Shown: positions 22,631 through 34,367, numbered from the stretch's first letter. The stretch is 64,000 nucleotides of DNA from Tupaia tana (GCA_026018925.1 JAKSZU010000008.1:60535027-60599026), one strand, 5' to 3'. Made by a program: numbers and translations. The notes: generated by a model from the letters alone, not told the origin.

Positions 22631-22644
22631 AGTTAACTTTTTTT

Positions 22645-22862
22645 TTTACATCCACCTCTATTTACGTCTTCCATGAGAGAAAAAGATATATAGAAAGAGC
22701 CCCAACAGGATTCTGTTTCACTGTGATTTCTTCCACCCAGGAGTCCAGTTGCGCTCCTGGCCAGCTGGTTCTGACTGACCCAGGATCTGAACCTGAACCC
22801 TTTACATATGGCTCTAGCATTCACAGTTGTGCCTCATTGCCTGTACCATCACAGAAGGGCTG
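22645..22862 (-). mobile_element. Type C SINE
   Basis: On the minus strand a decayed head and the B-box region GTTCAGATCC are followed by CTCCTGGGTGG-like 7SL sequence, the motif CCTGTTGGGGC and a CT-rich end with CTCTCATGGAAGA, shared with other type C copies. Confidence 0.5.
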
Positions 22863-22865
22863 TTT

Positions 22866-23079
22866 TTGTTTTTGTCTTAAAGATTTATTTATTTAGTGAG
22901 AGAGAAATGGAGAAGGCAAGAGAAAGATAAGCACCTCTCAGCTAGGATCACTGGCACATTGAATGCACAGTGAATGCCCACTGGCATATTTGGGTTGACC
23001 CAGGAACTGAACCGTGGTCCTGCATGGCTTCCAGCATCACAGAGTGGCAAAGTACCAGTGCGCCGCCACAGCTCGGCCC
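22866..23079 (-). mobile_element. Type C-like SINE, diverged
   Basis: Minus strand: GGCCGAGCTGTGGCGGCGCA head, B box GGTTCAGTTCC, then a degraded middle and a CT-rich stretch with a TAAATAAATAAATC tail. The A-rich tail side faces 22866. The 7SL part is hardly recognisable. Confidence 0.5.
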
Positions 23080-23349
23080 TTATTTGAGTTATATCATTGA
23101 CATACATCACAGTTACCTAGGGATTTCCTGAAGTTATGAAACTGTGTTTACGGTGACCTTCCTTATGTGTTTCAGATATGTGAATCAGAGTAAAATCTGC
23201 CACGTCAAAATATATTTCGGCAAAATGTTTTTCCTGGGAAATGGCAGTCTTAGAATACACAGAACTGTGTATGTGTGCATGTGTATGTGTGTGTCCTTTG
23301 CCAGGCATCTACCCAAATGCATGGGATATATTTCTAACATGTTTAGGAT

Positions 23350-23740
23350 GTAAGAATGTGCCAGGCGGTCAGCTGAACACTGAGAACAACAGGCACAGCA
23401 AACATGGCTCCATCCTGCGGAGCTGATAGTGTAAGTGTGTGTTGGGATAGGGTGTTAGTTATATTACCAGGAAGATGCTCTGAAGGCCAAGAACCTTGGA
23501 GTTGAGGGGTTCTCTGGGGTGGGGAAGCTGCTTGGGCTGCAGGGCAGAGGTAGAGGGATGTCCCAAGCAGAGGCAGTAGGTTGGAACATGCGAGGAAATG
23601 AATGGTGCACGGTTACTGGGACAAAGGTGAGGGTGGGAACAAGTAGAGTGGAGAGGTAAGCCAGCTCCAGAGTATCCAGAATCTTCTTGGTGAGGCTCAG
23701 GACTTTGGTCTCTGAATCAGGGGAGTGACATGATCAAATT
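23350..23740 (-). mobile_element. L2 LINE 3' end fragment
   Basis: TGTGCCAGGCGGTCAG, GAGCTGATAGTGTAAG, CCTCTGAAGGCCAAG-like, AACATGCGAGGAA and GAATCAGGGGAGTGACATGATCAAATTT follow the reverse complement of the L2 3' region. Ancient and non-coding. Confidence 0.65.
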
Positions 23741-25059
23741 TCTTTTATTGGCACAGAGGTAATGACATTTATTTTCCTAGAGAACAGGATAGCATGGTGT
23801 AACAGTAGGGTGCTTAGTGACTTTAAAAAGTTTCCTATTTAAGCTCAGTGGACATGATACATGTACCACCATGCACGTACATTAGTACAAATATTCCTTC
23901 TCCATTGAATGGCAAGCTTTTGGTTTCAGTGCTAGGATTAAATGACTCTTTTCTTTGAGATTCTGAACTGAGGGAATTCTAAACCACTTGCCTTTGTCAT
24001 TTGCCTTGGAAGACATCTTTGTAAAGTTTCCATTATAAAGAGCTATTAGCATTATCCTCAAGCTTTAATAGAATACTATTAAAATCATTCAGATACTTGC
24101 TTGCTATTTTAGTTGCCATAGTTTGCCTATTTATTTGGACTTTATCATAAGAAGTTGAAGCTATTTATTAATATAATTGAGTTGAACTGACTTGCCTCCC
24201 TTTTTAGGGATGATAATCTCTTGTACATTTGAATTTATAGAAAAGAAGTGAGTTTCCTATGTGATTAGGAAATATGGGCCATAGTCATACCAAACAGCTA
24301 TTAACAGTGAACTCAAAGTCCTTGGCGTCTTTAAATTTGATTTGATTAAGAATTCAAAATGTGATCTTTGCTTCATATATGTATTTTTTGAAATGGTAAA
24401 ATTTTGTCTGTGAAGTAAGTAAGCAGCTCCACCTCATTTTTAGTAATTAACTAGCTGTAGAAATTAATTAATTACCAGCTCATTGTACAGGTATTACCTT
24501 CATGGAGAGTCAGACTTCCTTTCTGGTTGTTCTGGGGCATCAGAAACTAAGAAGTGCCCTTTTCTTTAACGCTACCAGCCCTGGGTCTGTGTGTCCCATA
24601 TGTGAAATTTATGTAACGTTTCACATGAAGCTAAGACAGGTATGCTGAAACAGCTGGCCTCTACCTGTACTTAAGTGGCTTGCAATTACTATATCTACGT
24701 ATTTATTACCTAATAAGCAGAAGGTGTAAGAGGATACTTACTGGTACTGGCTTGTGAAAGACTTTGACAGGCCTTTTCAACAAGAATATTAAGAGGAAGG
24801 TGTCTAGACAGTTACAGAAAATTATTTTTCTGTGTGTTTGTCGTCTTTTACACATGATGTCAACAAAAACCTCAGAGTTTAACCATAGTAACTAACAAAG
24901 GGCATTGTTCTCTAGTGGGTTCCTTTTTGAGAGTGCACTTCCCAGAGTATTTGTCTTTAATCTACACAGCCTTCTTTTGTGTCTTGTCCTCACCCATAAT
25001 CAAAGTTTCAGTCCTGCGGTTGATGTGGGGACGATCTACTTTGCTTCTGTTCCCCTAAG
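23741..25059. other. Unique AT-rich sequence, no gene seen
   Basis: About 1.3 kb with no recognised repeat, no open frame above 60 codons and no RNA gene. Confidence 0.45.
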
Positions 25060-25470
25060 GGTAAGCATGTGACCTAGGCAGCCACGGGTTCTCACCTCTA
25101 GCCACACTAACTTGGCCACTGATAGATTAGATATGTGATCTGAGCCTGTAAGATGATGAGCGCTCTCTGTGGGATTTGAACAGAACAACAAAAAGATACT
25201 CTCTTTCTCCTGGGGTGGTTAGAAAGCTGTTCATTTGTGTCTAGAGCTGCTGACAGCCAGGCTTGTTATCAAATGGAGGACGTCTGCTTGAAAATGAGGC
25301 TAGCTCAAGGAAGACCAAAAAGGACGCATGAAAGCATATATTCCAGCCCACTGCTTCTTCCACACCTGAAGCCAATATGATTTGTGAAAATTGGCTTCAT
25401 AACCCTATCACGTTTCACTTCTATTTAAGCTAATTTGAGTTAGGCTTTTGCTTCTTTCAATGAAAAGAAA
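25060..25470 (+). repeat. Degraded interspersed repeat, same unidentified family as at 4045
   Basis: Starts around GCATGTGACCTAGGCAG, passes through GAGCTGCTGACAGCCAGG and GAAGCCAATATGA, and ends TTAAGCTAATTTGAGTTAGG. This is the same motif order as 4045-4440. Family not assigned. Confidence 0.45.
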
Positions 25471-26570
25471 TAAAACCTAAATGCTGCTTATAAAGTGCCC
25501 TTATGCTGAGGGGACAGCAGGAAGGAAAGAGGTCTGGAAACGCTGATTGGTATAGGTGTGAAAAATAGGAACATTCTGTTGCCCTGAGTCAGAAAGAGTT
25601 TGTGAGAACAAAGAATGTGGTAACTTTTCTCTACTTTGCTATTTCCTTTAAATAGTACTGCATGTTTTAACAAAAACTACTGAGATCATAGAATCCCAGT
25701 TTTTCTCATATACAGAAAGGAGAGACTTAGTGTTGCTATGAATTTCATAAACAGAGGTAAATGGTATCCGACTGAGTCCTAGTTACAACCTTTCCATCTG
25801 AAACCCTGGGATACGTTTATTGGTTATGCATGTACTTTTAGTGCATGTCATTCTAGGGTCTATTGTTCAACAAATAAGATATTACAACCCCAGTAATGGT
25901 CTCTAGCAAGAATAACAAGATTAGAGGGACAAGCAGTAAAAATAATAAAAGACAAATTATCTTGTCAATCCTCTATGTCTACTAACTCAGCAATAAAAGC
26001 CATTTATGTTCTCATTTGGACACTAAATAGCTAGGAACTATGAGTCAGTCATTTTGGATGCAAAATTCTGCAACAACCTCATTCCGTTTGGTATCCTTGG
26101 TATCCATTTCTTACAGACATTTCCTTCTAAAGACAGAGGAGGAGAGATACACAGTATTGTAATGGCAATGAGTATTTCAAGTGTCCTGTGAACCTGAAGT
26201 AGAAAGAAAAATAGAGGAACTATCATACCATTTCTGGTACACGTTTATGCCAGTGGTTTATTTATCATGATTTCTCTATCAAGAGATACATGAAACATGT
26301 ATAAATTAGAATGGTTCATGGTTAAAAGGAGGCTAGGGGTATTAGCAGTATTATTAAGGCTCATTTTATCTTACATTTATGTTTGACCCAGGAATAATAA
26401 TTTCTGCTTAGAAGGGTGATAAAATAAGCCAAAGGCCTAAAGATAGAACCTGGTCACTAAGTTATGTGGAGAAGTGCTCTGTATATGCAGTGGCCAGGAA
26501 ACATTGTCTTCCAAAGTGTGGTCTGAATGGTCTCCAAGTACATTTTAAGACACCTTGTTTAGCTTATTTC
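25471..26570. other. Unique sequence, no gene seen
   Basis: No recognised repeat, RNA gene or exon. Confidence 0.4.
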
Positions 26571-26574
26571 TATT

Positions 26575-26795
26575 GACTGATTTATTGTATGTATATGCGT
26601 GGTGTATATGTGGTTTTTAGATAGAGTCTTACTGTATTACAGCCCTCCAGCCTCAGTCTCCTGAGTACCTGGTATTACATACGTGTGCTATTGCACGTGG
26701 CTTTTTAGAGTGGGCTGGGAATCTAACCTGGGTTTTCTGTGTGGCCTCAGCTTGCTGAGCAGTAATGTCTAATATGTGATACTACAGCTAGGTTT
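26575..26795 (-). mobile_element. Type C SINE: tRNA head fused to 7SL-like sequence
   Basis: On the minus strand the tRNA-like head (B box GGTTAGATTCCC) is followed by GCAATAGCACACGTATGTAA, TACCAGGTACTCAGGAGACT and GAGGCTGGAGG. This is the signature order of 7SL/Alu right-arm sequence (CTGTAATCCCAGCTACTCAG, GAGGCTGAGG). It ends AGACTCTATCTAAAAACC, like an Alu tail. It is the clearest single-7SL composite in the window. Confidence 0.75.
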
Positions 26796-26799
26796 TCTC

Positions 26800-27684
26800 A
26801 TATCAATTTTCCAGAGAGTATCATGGAATGTACTAAGATGTTTATTACCCTTTGTCCTAGTATAATAGGAAAAGTGGGTTTTCCTTCCCAGGTAATTTAA
26901 TGAAAAACATCCTATTTTCAAAAAAAATATGTTGCAAAGGAGGAAGTACTATGAGTATAATTAACCTCACTTGCGTTTTGTGAACTGATCGCTTAATAAA
27001 CTATTCCCTTGGTGACAAAGATAGAGAGAGGACAAGAGAGAAAGAGAAAAGAAAACACAAATAAATATTACCTAGTATTGACCTTTGTATCCATACAATT
27101 ATTTAGTACACAAAATTAGCTTCGCATTTAAAGTTCAGATTTGCCTCCAATATCTAATTTGTTGTAAGTTGTTTCTGGAAGTACATGTAACTTACAAAAC
27201 CGCTCCTCTGAGCTGTTCAAGCCAGATAGAACACTTGGTCGTCTCACACAGGCATTGGCTGGAGTCCACACTTCGTGCAGTGAAGTTTCCTGGGCACTAG
27301 ACTTGTATGTTCTTTACCAAAAGGAATGAAGTATGAAGGTGTCATGGCCACTCCCAGGTGCAGAGGCTGGGTGGGACCTGTAGTAGCAGCCTAGGGACAG
27401 ATGGGCTATGTAAACAAATGGGGCTGCTGGGTAATGAGAATTTGGTAGTGACAGATGAAGAGTATTGCAAGATGTAGGAACCTCCTTAAGTTTTGTGAAA
27501 TTAAGAAGAGAGAGCTTGGTTTGCAGAGGTCAAAGTGATGACTGAAATTATGAACACCATACTTGGTAAATTGCTGACAGAAAGCCTGAGCAGTCTCTGC
27601 TGTTTATAGTACAGATCCTGGTTCAAGGAAAGGAGTGTTCTAAAGCAGAGCAGCAGGAACTAGTGAACAATGTTTGGACAACAA

Positions 27685-27685
<1 letters not shown>
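26800..27685. other. Unique sequence, no gene seen
   Basis: No recognised element apart from a short GA-rich stretch near 27020. Confidence 0.4.

Positions 27686-27688
<3 letters not shown>

Positions 27689-27721
<33 letters not shown>
27689..27721. repeat. (TG)n microsatellite
   Basis: Uninterrupted TG tract of about 16 units. Confidence 0.95.
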
Positions 27722-27722
<1 letters not shown>

Positions 27723-27892
27723 GGGAGATGTAAGGGGAGGACTAGATATTTCCTGAAGCCTGGCATAAATGAGAATCTGATAGAGTTGATATTGGAGCCC
27801 CTCCCCACAACCCAAATATATATTTGTATAATATACTCTGAAACTGTATACTCTATATATTGTTTCTTACTATATGGTTCAGAGATTCTCAA

Positions 27893-28350
27893 CTCATTCA
27901 TTCATTCAACAAGTATAGTGATGACATATTCTTTGCCAAATATTTTTAAAAATAGTGAAGAAATCCTTGCTTTCACAGAGAGTATGTCAGTTTAGAGACA
28001 GTCAACAATTAAGCACATACATAGATCAAAGCTTTGAACAAGATATATTGCAATCATATGCTAGACCATGATGAGCACGGGCATCTGAAAACTGATAGGA
28101 TATGGGTGGACAGAGAAGGAATCTGAGGACTTGCTTGAGAGTAGACCAACCAGGCAAGAGGCCTGAGAAGGAGCAGCCCGTAAGGTATCAGGATAAATGG
28201 CCCTTAGAGAATGTTTAAGTCATTGGAGAATAGTAAGCCCAGGACTGATCTGATCCAAGTGATGCTTCTGGAAGGTATACCATGGCTGCCAATGAGGCAG
28301 GATTATCAAAGAGGAGAGGATGAGAAACAACTTAGTAGGCTCTTCAAGTA
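27893..28350 (-). mobile_element. L2 LINE 3' end fragment
   Basis: CATTCATTCATTCAACAAGTAT, CCTTGCTTTCACAGAGAGTATG, GCCTGAGAAGGAGC and CCAGGACTGATCTGATC match the reverse complement of L2 3' ends. Confidence 0.65.
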
Positions 28351-28907
28351 ACATGTGAAATGAGGATTCTTTGGACTATAATCATAGCAGTAGAGGTGGT
28401 AAAAGTAGGTGGATTGGAGATGTATTTCAAAAATAGTGCACAGAAAATAGTAGTATACATCAGATTTACTGATACAGTCCATGTTGGGTGTGAGGGAAAG
28501 AGAACTGGGTGGTGTTCATTTGGATCAGTGCCACTCAGAGTGCTGTTCTGAAACTTCGCTTACCTGATCTGTGGCATCATAAGAAGCTTGTGCCAATATA
28601 TGAGTCAGCTGATTTTTTTTAAATAGTAAACTTTTCTCAATGAATGATGCAGTGCGTTGCTTTATATACTAGCACAATTCTTTATCTCGTCGTAGACCCG
28701 AAGGCGTTTCCAGACTAGAATGTGTCTATAGATCTCACATTAAAGTATTGAATTAGATGAAGCCATGAAAACCTAAATCACCAAGTTCCCAGCTTTAACC
28801 AGGTATGGCACATTATTGAAGAATGTGCTGGTTTGGTAGTTGTACAGTGGTGCTGTGGCTGCCAGTGCCACGTGGATCTACACACAGATAAGTTATAAAA
28901 CACTTCA
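28351..28907. other. Unique sequence, no gene seen
   Basis: Nothing recognised. Confidence 0.4.
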
Positions 28908-28921
28908 GGGTAATATCTTCC

Positions 28922-29173
28922 TTTTTTTTTAGAGAGAGAGATTTTTGTTATAGGGTACATTGCCTCACTGGAGAGGCAGAGACAAATAGACAGAAAGCAA
29001 GAAATCACTCCCTAGCAGGGATAGCAACGTCACAATCCCTTCTCCTCTTTGGGTCTTGGTCATGCACACATACTTGCCTGATTTGAGTTATAAACCTCCA
29101 GGTCCGGGACCCAAACCACTGTTGACTGCACGGGAGTCCAGCAAAGTAACCATTATGCCATCTGCTGGTCCTG
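28922..29173 (-). mobile_element. Type A SINE, older; first of two insertions at one site
   Basis: T run, AGAGAGAGATTTTTGTTATAGGG, GA run, AAATCACTCCCTAGCAGGG, body and a decayed B box, ending ATCTGCTGGTCC. The target sequence GGGTAATATCTTCC lies at its left edge and GAGTAATATCTTCTT at its right edge. Confidence 0.85.
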
Positions 29174-29188
29174 GAGTAATATCTTCTT

Positions 29189-29457
29189 CTTTTTTTTTTT
29201 TTTTTTTTTTGGAGAGGTTTTTTTTGCTATAGGGTGCATGCGCTCACTAGAAAGACAGAGACAGAGAGACAGAAAGCGAGAAACCACCCCCCGGGGGGGG
29301 ATGGCCACACCGCAATCCCTTCTCCATTCTCCTCTCCGGATCTTGAGCATACACGCGCCCGGTTTGAGTTTAAGCCACCAGGTCCGGGACTCGAATAGCA
29401 GTCGACTACATGGGAGTCCAGCGACATAGCCATTATGCTAACTGCTGGTCCCTTCTA
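29189..29457 (-). mobile_element. Type A SINE (subfamily A2); second insertion at the same site
   Basis: A younger copy with a long T run, near-consensus body, GAGTTTAAGCC and B box complement GGGACTCGAATAG. The 15-bp repeat GAGTAATATCTTCTT flanks it at 29174-29188 and 29458-29472. The left copy is also the right duplication of the preceding SINE. Confidence 0.9.
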
Positions 29458-29499
29458 GAGTAATATCTTCTTAAAGTTATTCTTGGTAATTTTTGTGCT

Positions 29500-29840
29500 G
29501 ATGTGAAACTGGATATACAAAGAAAATACATTTATTTTCTCAAATTTGGAGACTGGAAGGTCCAAGATCTAGGCTCCAGCAGTAGGTGAGGACCTTTCTA
29601 CTGTATCCTCACATGGTGAAGGCAAAAGGGCAAGTGAAGGATGAACTCCATGTCCTTGCCTGACAGAAGAACAAAAGAGACAAAGAACCACTCCTTCAAG
29701 CCCTTTTTATAGAGGTATTAATCCTTTCACAAGGTAAAGCCCTCATGACCTACACACTTCCCAAAAGACCGGTCTTAATAGGGGATTAAGGTTCTGACAA
29801 ATGAATTTGTAAGGACACGTTCAGACCATAACATTATACT
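29500..29840 (-). mobile_element. MLT1-like LTR (ERVL-MaLR), degraded
   Basis: CATTTATTTTCTCAAATTTGG, GGTCCAAGATCTAGGC, CCTCACATGGTGAAGGC, TATTAATCCTTTCACAAGG, CCCTCATGACCTA and GTTCAGACCATAACA follow the reverse complement of an MLT1-type LTR almost from end to end. It is an ancient endogenous retroviral LTR with no coding content. Confidence 0.75.
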
Positions 29841-30737
29841 TTTTATATTTTCACAAGATGTATTTGATTTTTTATGAGTAGGCAAATAGAAAAGAGTAAG
29901 CTTAGGAAAAGTTAAAAAAAAAATAACAAGTGACCTCATGTTTATGAAGCAGTCAAAGAGCAACTCAGGCTAACCCTTATTCTTGAAAAGATTATATCCA
30001 CCATCTTTTTGGAAGGACATTTTTAGAAAACTGAAAATTTTCTAATTAGAGAAACATCTGATATGTGTCTGTCTTATGCGTTTTCCTAGCGCTCTGTGTG
30101 CTTTATCAGAGTACTATTGTAAATCAAGAGTGGTCGACTTTTATTTGCCTTCTTCCTAACTGGAAGCAAGTGGAATGAAGACTGTCTTATAATTCCAATA
30201 CCTAGTAGAAATGTTTGAAGTATTATAGATATTCAATTAAGACTTTATAAGCTAAGTACTGTCAACATAATTTGAAAAAATTTAAAAATGATAGTTCAGT
30301 ACATTTCTAGGTGTTAAGTTGGCATTCGTTGTTGAAGTAAGACTACCAAAGACTTCACTAGGCTAATGAACATCTCAGGTGAATGACATCAGTTGCAGTC
30401 TCAAATATAACAAAGAGGTTTTAATATTTAAATGAATATTACACATGGGACTTATCAACTATATCTATTAAAAGAGCGCAACTGCCATGAATGATATTGG
30501 TTCAGAAATAAGGACCACAACTGTGTGTATACACATCATAACCTCATTGTAGAAGGCAATGTAGCCATGTAACAGGAAGTGATGGGATCTAGTATTTGCT
30601 TTTTTAATATCAGCTGGATTTCAGAAGTGGTATTTGGCAAAATTCCCTGGATCTATAAATATTTTATTATATTTACAAGCTGATCATACGGTTCATGATT
30701 CTAGGATTTTTTAATGAATGAGAATAGTGGGAGCTAA
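29841..30737. other. Unique AT-rich sequence, no gene seen
   Basis: No recognised element. Confidence 0.4.
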
Positions 30738-30750
30738 AGTATTTCAATTT

Positions 30751-31008
30751 TATTTTTTGGAGAGGTTTTTGCTAGAGGGCACGTGCGCTCACCAGAAAGA
30801 CAGAGAAACAGAGAGATAGAAAGTGAGAAATCACCCCCCAGGGGGGATGGCCACGCCACAATCCCTTCTCCTCTGTTCTCCTCTCGGGATCTTGGGCATG
30901 CAGTCACACGCGCCCTGCGTGAGTTTAAGCCACTGGGTCCGTAACTCCAACCGCAGTCGACCATATGGGAGTCCAGCGATATAGCCATTATGGTAACTGC
31001 TAGTCCCT
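30751..31008 (-). mobile_element. Type A SINE (subfamily A2) with target-site duplication
   Basis: Full-length reverse copy with GAGTTTAAGCC and an altered B box. AGTATTTCAATT flanks it at 30738-30749 and 31009-31020. Confidence 0.9.
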
Positions 31009-31020
31009 AGTATTTCAATT

Positions 31021-31640
31021 TTTTTCATCCAAAAGATCTTTTTGAGCATCTACCATGTGAAAAAGTAGCAGTGCTAAACATTGTGAGGAAATAGAAAGAT
31101 GAATCAGACATAGGCCTTGTCTATAGGGAAGAGTTAAATGAAATATCACCAAGCTCTTTGTTGCACAAATCTCAGCATGTTAAAGGATATTGGAAATTGA
31201 ACTATTTTTCTAAAGAGTGAGTCATGATTCCTTGGTGGAGGTCTCAGAGCCTAGAAGTTTTCCACCTGACTGTGTGTTGTCTGCTGTTCCTGTGATGTCC
31301 CCAGAGGTGACTGCTTTCATCAGTTCTTGCGATTGTTCCCGTAGGTGTACCACTCATCAGGGAAAAATCCCAACCATGGCAGCAATTTTCAAAGTCGATG
31401 TTGTTCTTGGTCTCCTGCTGGTTGCTCCAGTCTACAGTTCTTATAGTCTCATGAGTTTATTATTAACTTGCATTATACCCCACATCCCTGTCACTTCCTT
31501 GTTTTGCCTAGAAGCAATCAATGATTCTATCAACTTACACCTAACCGTAGGTGAGTTCTCTGAAGGCATCCTTCCTATTGTTCTTAAAGCAGGAATAAAA
31601 AGGAGTTAGTGATTCTCAAAATTCTAGAGAATGATGATGT
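31021..31640. other. Repeat-poor stretch with one longer chance frame
   Basis: A 130-codon plus frame (31217-31609) crosses the stretch. It shows a hydrophobic middle but no known domain, no splice context and ordinary base composition. I regard it as fortuitous. Confidence 0.35.
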
Positions 31641-31644
31641 CATT

Positions 31645-31850
31645 GATGGTATAATGATAATGCTATCATCACTAATGTTTATTGAGGACTGAAAGCAAGT
31701 GAGCCCCTACTCTAAGTGGTTTGTAGTTTTTTTCATTTATTCTTTTCAATAGTCATGGAAGAAAGATAACATCTTTACTCTATTTTATAGATGAGTAACC
31801 TAGGCAAAGAGAAATAACTTGCCTATTGTGCTCCTCATTTCTTATCAGGA
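31645..31850 (-). mobile_element. MIR element
   Basis: AATGTTTATTGAGGACTG, CCTACTCTAAGTGGTTTG, TTTATAGATGAGTAACC and GCAAAGAGAAATAACTTGCC match the reverse complement of MIR. Confidence 0.65.
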
Positions 31851-31937
31851 AATAGGAAACACCTATAAAACCAGTCCAATATGCTGGTTTTTCCATTAGT
31901 GTTCTATGTTGACTAAACTCTAGTAATGATGTGGATT

Positions 31938-32181
31938 TTTTCTTTTTTTGAGACGTTTTTGCTATAGGGCGCATGTGCTCGCCAAACAGACAGAAAGAGA
32001 CAGAGAGATAGAAAGCGAGAAATCACCCCCCAGGGGGGATGGCCACGCCGCAATCCCTTCTCCTCCATTTTCCTCTCTGGATCTTGGGCACGCCTGCACA
32101 CGCGCCCAGCGTCCGGGACGTGAACCACGGTCGACTACGTGGGAGTCCAGTGACATAGCCATTACGCTAACTGCTAGTCCC
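31938..32181 (-). mobile_element. Type A SINE (A1-like, internal deletion) with target-site duplication
   Basis: Full 3' part and head are present, but about 20 bases between the body and the B box are deleted (GCGCCCAGCGTCCGGGACG). B box complement is GACGTGAACC, fitting A1. GATGTGGATT flanks it at 31928-31937 and 32182-32191. Confidence 0.9.
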
Positions 32182-32284
32182 GATGTGGATTGTTTTAATG
32201 AGTAGTGATGAGGTCATATAGTGGTCTAAACATAATCTTTGCCTGTATTGCCTCTGGTTTACCTGAACACATAATTCTTCACCT

Positions 32285-32450
32285 TCCAAAGGAGTCTAAG
32301 CACAACCTAGAGGTACTATGCCTCAAACTGCCTTGTGCTTCATGTTAATTATTTCATTTGATCATTATAAAAACCTCATGAGGTTGGCTTCACTGTATTA
32401 TCAATACAGTAATCTGCATACAACAAGCTGTATAGCTGATGGCCATACCA
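32285..32450 (-). mobile_element. Possible MIR fragment
   Basis: CCTTGTGCTTCATGTTAATT, ATTTCATTTGATCATTATAA and AACCTCATGAGGTTGG recall the MIR reverse complement; weak. Confidence 0.4.
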
Positions 32451-33240
32451 CTCATTCTTTTATAAAGAACATAAAGTGAGCTGAGCCCCATGATTGGGAA
32501 GACATTAGACAGATAGACTAGAGATTTTATTTTGTCTTCAATTATATAATTTTATTTTGCCTTAGATTAGATGAATTTTCTTCAAATAGAGGCTGCAACT
32601 ACTAATTAAATACCTACTCTTTGTTGGGCACTATGCCGTTTCCATATAGGTTCTTGTTTTTAACAGCCTTGTGATTCAGTGTAAATATGAATTAAGCATG
32701 CTTCTTCATAGATGCACAAATTTTGCAAAAGAACATATAGTAGGGAGAAGTATACAAGATGAAGGAATAAACAAAAACTGCTGAGGATACTTAATGAATA
32801 CGGAGCAGATGTGTAACATGGAGAGCAGATCTTTGCTGGCAAGTTATTGCCTTGGCAGATACATAAAATATATGACTGTGGGAGGCAGTGATCAGGCAAT
32901 GGACCAAGTGTAAACCTTGCAAAGAAATAATGCAATAGAATTCTGTTGGAAGGCAACAAAATACTTTTTCACTTTAAGTATGATTTGTTTCTCTGCCTTC
33001 CCAAGTTTACTGCTGCTTATTGATCAAGTAGGGATTGGAAGAAACTAAGTCATTACAATATGAATCAATCATAATAAGTTATAGTCTCTGTCTCTACAAT
33101 ACTTGCGTTTTCTGAATTTTTTTTTTAAAGCCTTGTAGAATAGAACAGAATAGAACAAAATAGAATAGCTTAGAATGAATAGTAAATAATGCAAAGGTAG
33201 CCACTCAGAGCCAGAAACACTCAAAGATAGAATATGCACC
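32451..33240. other. Unique sequence with a short GAATA-type tandem repeat
   Basis: No gene seen. AGAATAGAACA-like units repeat near 33140-33175. ACTATGCCGTTTCCATAT near 32630 may be an old MIR or L2 trace. Confidence 0.35.
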
Positions 33241-33245
33241 TAGCT

Positions 33246-33495
33246 GGGGGCCAGTTGGTGTGCATAGTGGTTAAGGTGCTGGACTCTCACATGGTTACTG
33301 TAGTTTGAACCCCGGTCCCAGCAGCTTGAAACTCACCCCAGGTATGTGTGCATGCATACCCAAAATCCCAAGAGAAGAATGGAGGTGAAGGGATTGTGGT
33401 GTGGCCATACCCCTGAGGTGTAATTTCTCACTTTCTCTCTCTCTGTCTCTCTGACAAGTGCTCATGCCCTATGGCAAAAATCTCACTCTCTCTCT
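33246..33495 (+). mobile_element. Old type A SINE
   Basis: Head GGGGCCAGTTGGTGTGCATA, B box GTTTGAACCCC, body, CT run, then CATGCCCTATGGCAAAAATCTC. It passes directly into a dinucleotide tract. Confidence 0.75.
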
Positions 33496-33524
33496 AATAT
33501 ATATATATATATACACACACACAT

Positions 33525-33579
<55 letters not shown>
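33496..33579. repeat. Palindromic (AT)n(AC)n...(GT)n(AT)n tract
   Basis: (AT)n 33496-33512 and (AC)n 33513-33524 are followed after a few bases by (GT)n 33527-33558 and (AT)n 33559-33579. The two halves are complementary, so the tract can extrude as a hairpin or cruciform. Confidence 0.9.
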
Positions 33580-33627
33580 GCACTATGCCTTTAGCTGATT
33601 TGATATTGAGTATCAAATAATACTTAT

Positions 33628-33730
33628 GTTATTATTGTTATTATTATTATTATTATGATAAGGAGTTTCTGGGCAAAAATATCAGAAACAAAAGTAAATA
33701 AGTAAGTAAGTAAATAAATAAATAAATAAA
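33628..33730. repeat. (TTA)n and (AAGT)n/(AAAT)n microsatellites
   Basis: A TTATTATTATTATTATTA run at about 33636-33656 and an AAGTAAGTAAGTAAATAAAT run at about 33694-33730, separated by unique sequence. Confidence 0.8.
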
Positions 33731-34367
33731 GCAAGAAAACCAGAACAAAAGCAATTTTGTTTATTAGCAGAAAGATAAGAATCTTTACTAATCACTTTAG
33801 ATTGACACACTCTCCTTATTTTCCCTTCTAGAGGCTCTCAAAAAAAAACATGAGAAAGATGTATTTTAACATGTTTACAGATCTAGCTATGTGTCTGTTC
33901 TATATATGTATGTGTTTATATGTAATATGCTGCCTATTTAATCTCACATATATACACACATTCAATGAGCTGGAATGGACCAGACTGTAGTGTGATAACT
34001 GTCAGATCCAAATCTTAGCATTTTAGATTACACACGTTTCTTTCTGATTTATTCTCCATGTCCATTGCAGTTCAGCTGTCATTCTCCTTTACTTCATTTC
34101 ATTCTGGACCCATATGGACAGTGTAGCCTGTATCTGGAATAACACCTGTGTTCATAAGAGAGAGAAAAAAAGAAATGGCATACATCGTAATAGGTCTAAG
34201 AGCTTCTGCCTACATGTATCAATTCCTTCACATGCCATTGGTCAAAGCAAGTTAATGTCAGTGTGTTATCAGTATATATAATCCTCTTGCTAAAGATCTT
34301 CTTGAATAATAATGCACAGTACTACAGTATAGTAGCAGATTGATATATAATGTTATTATTGTTTTTT

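Noticed and set aside
31217..31609. 130-codon plus-strand frame with a hydrophobic middle
   Set aside because: No domain, no conserved start context; likely chance in a repeat-poor stretch.
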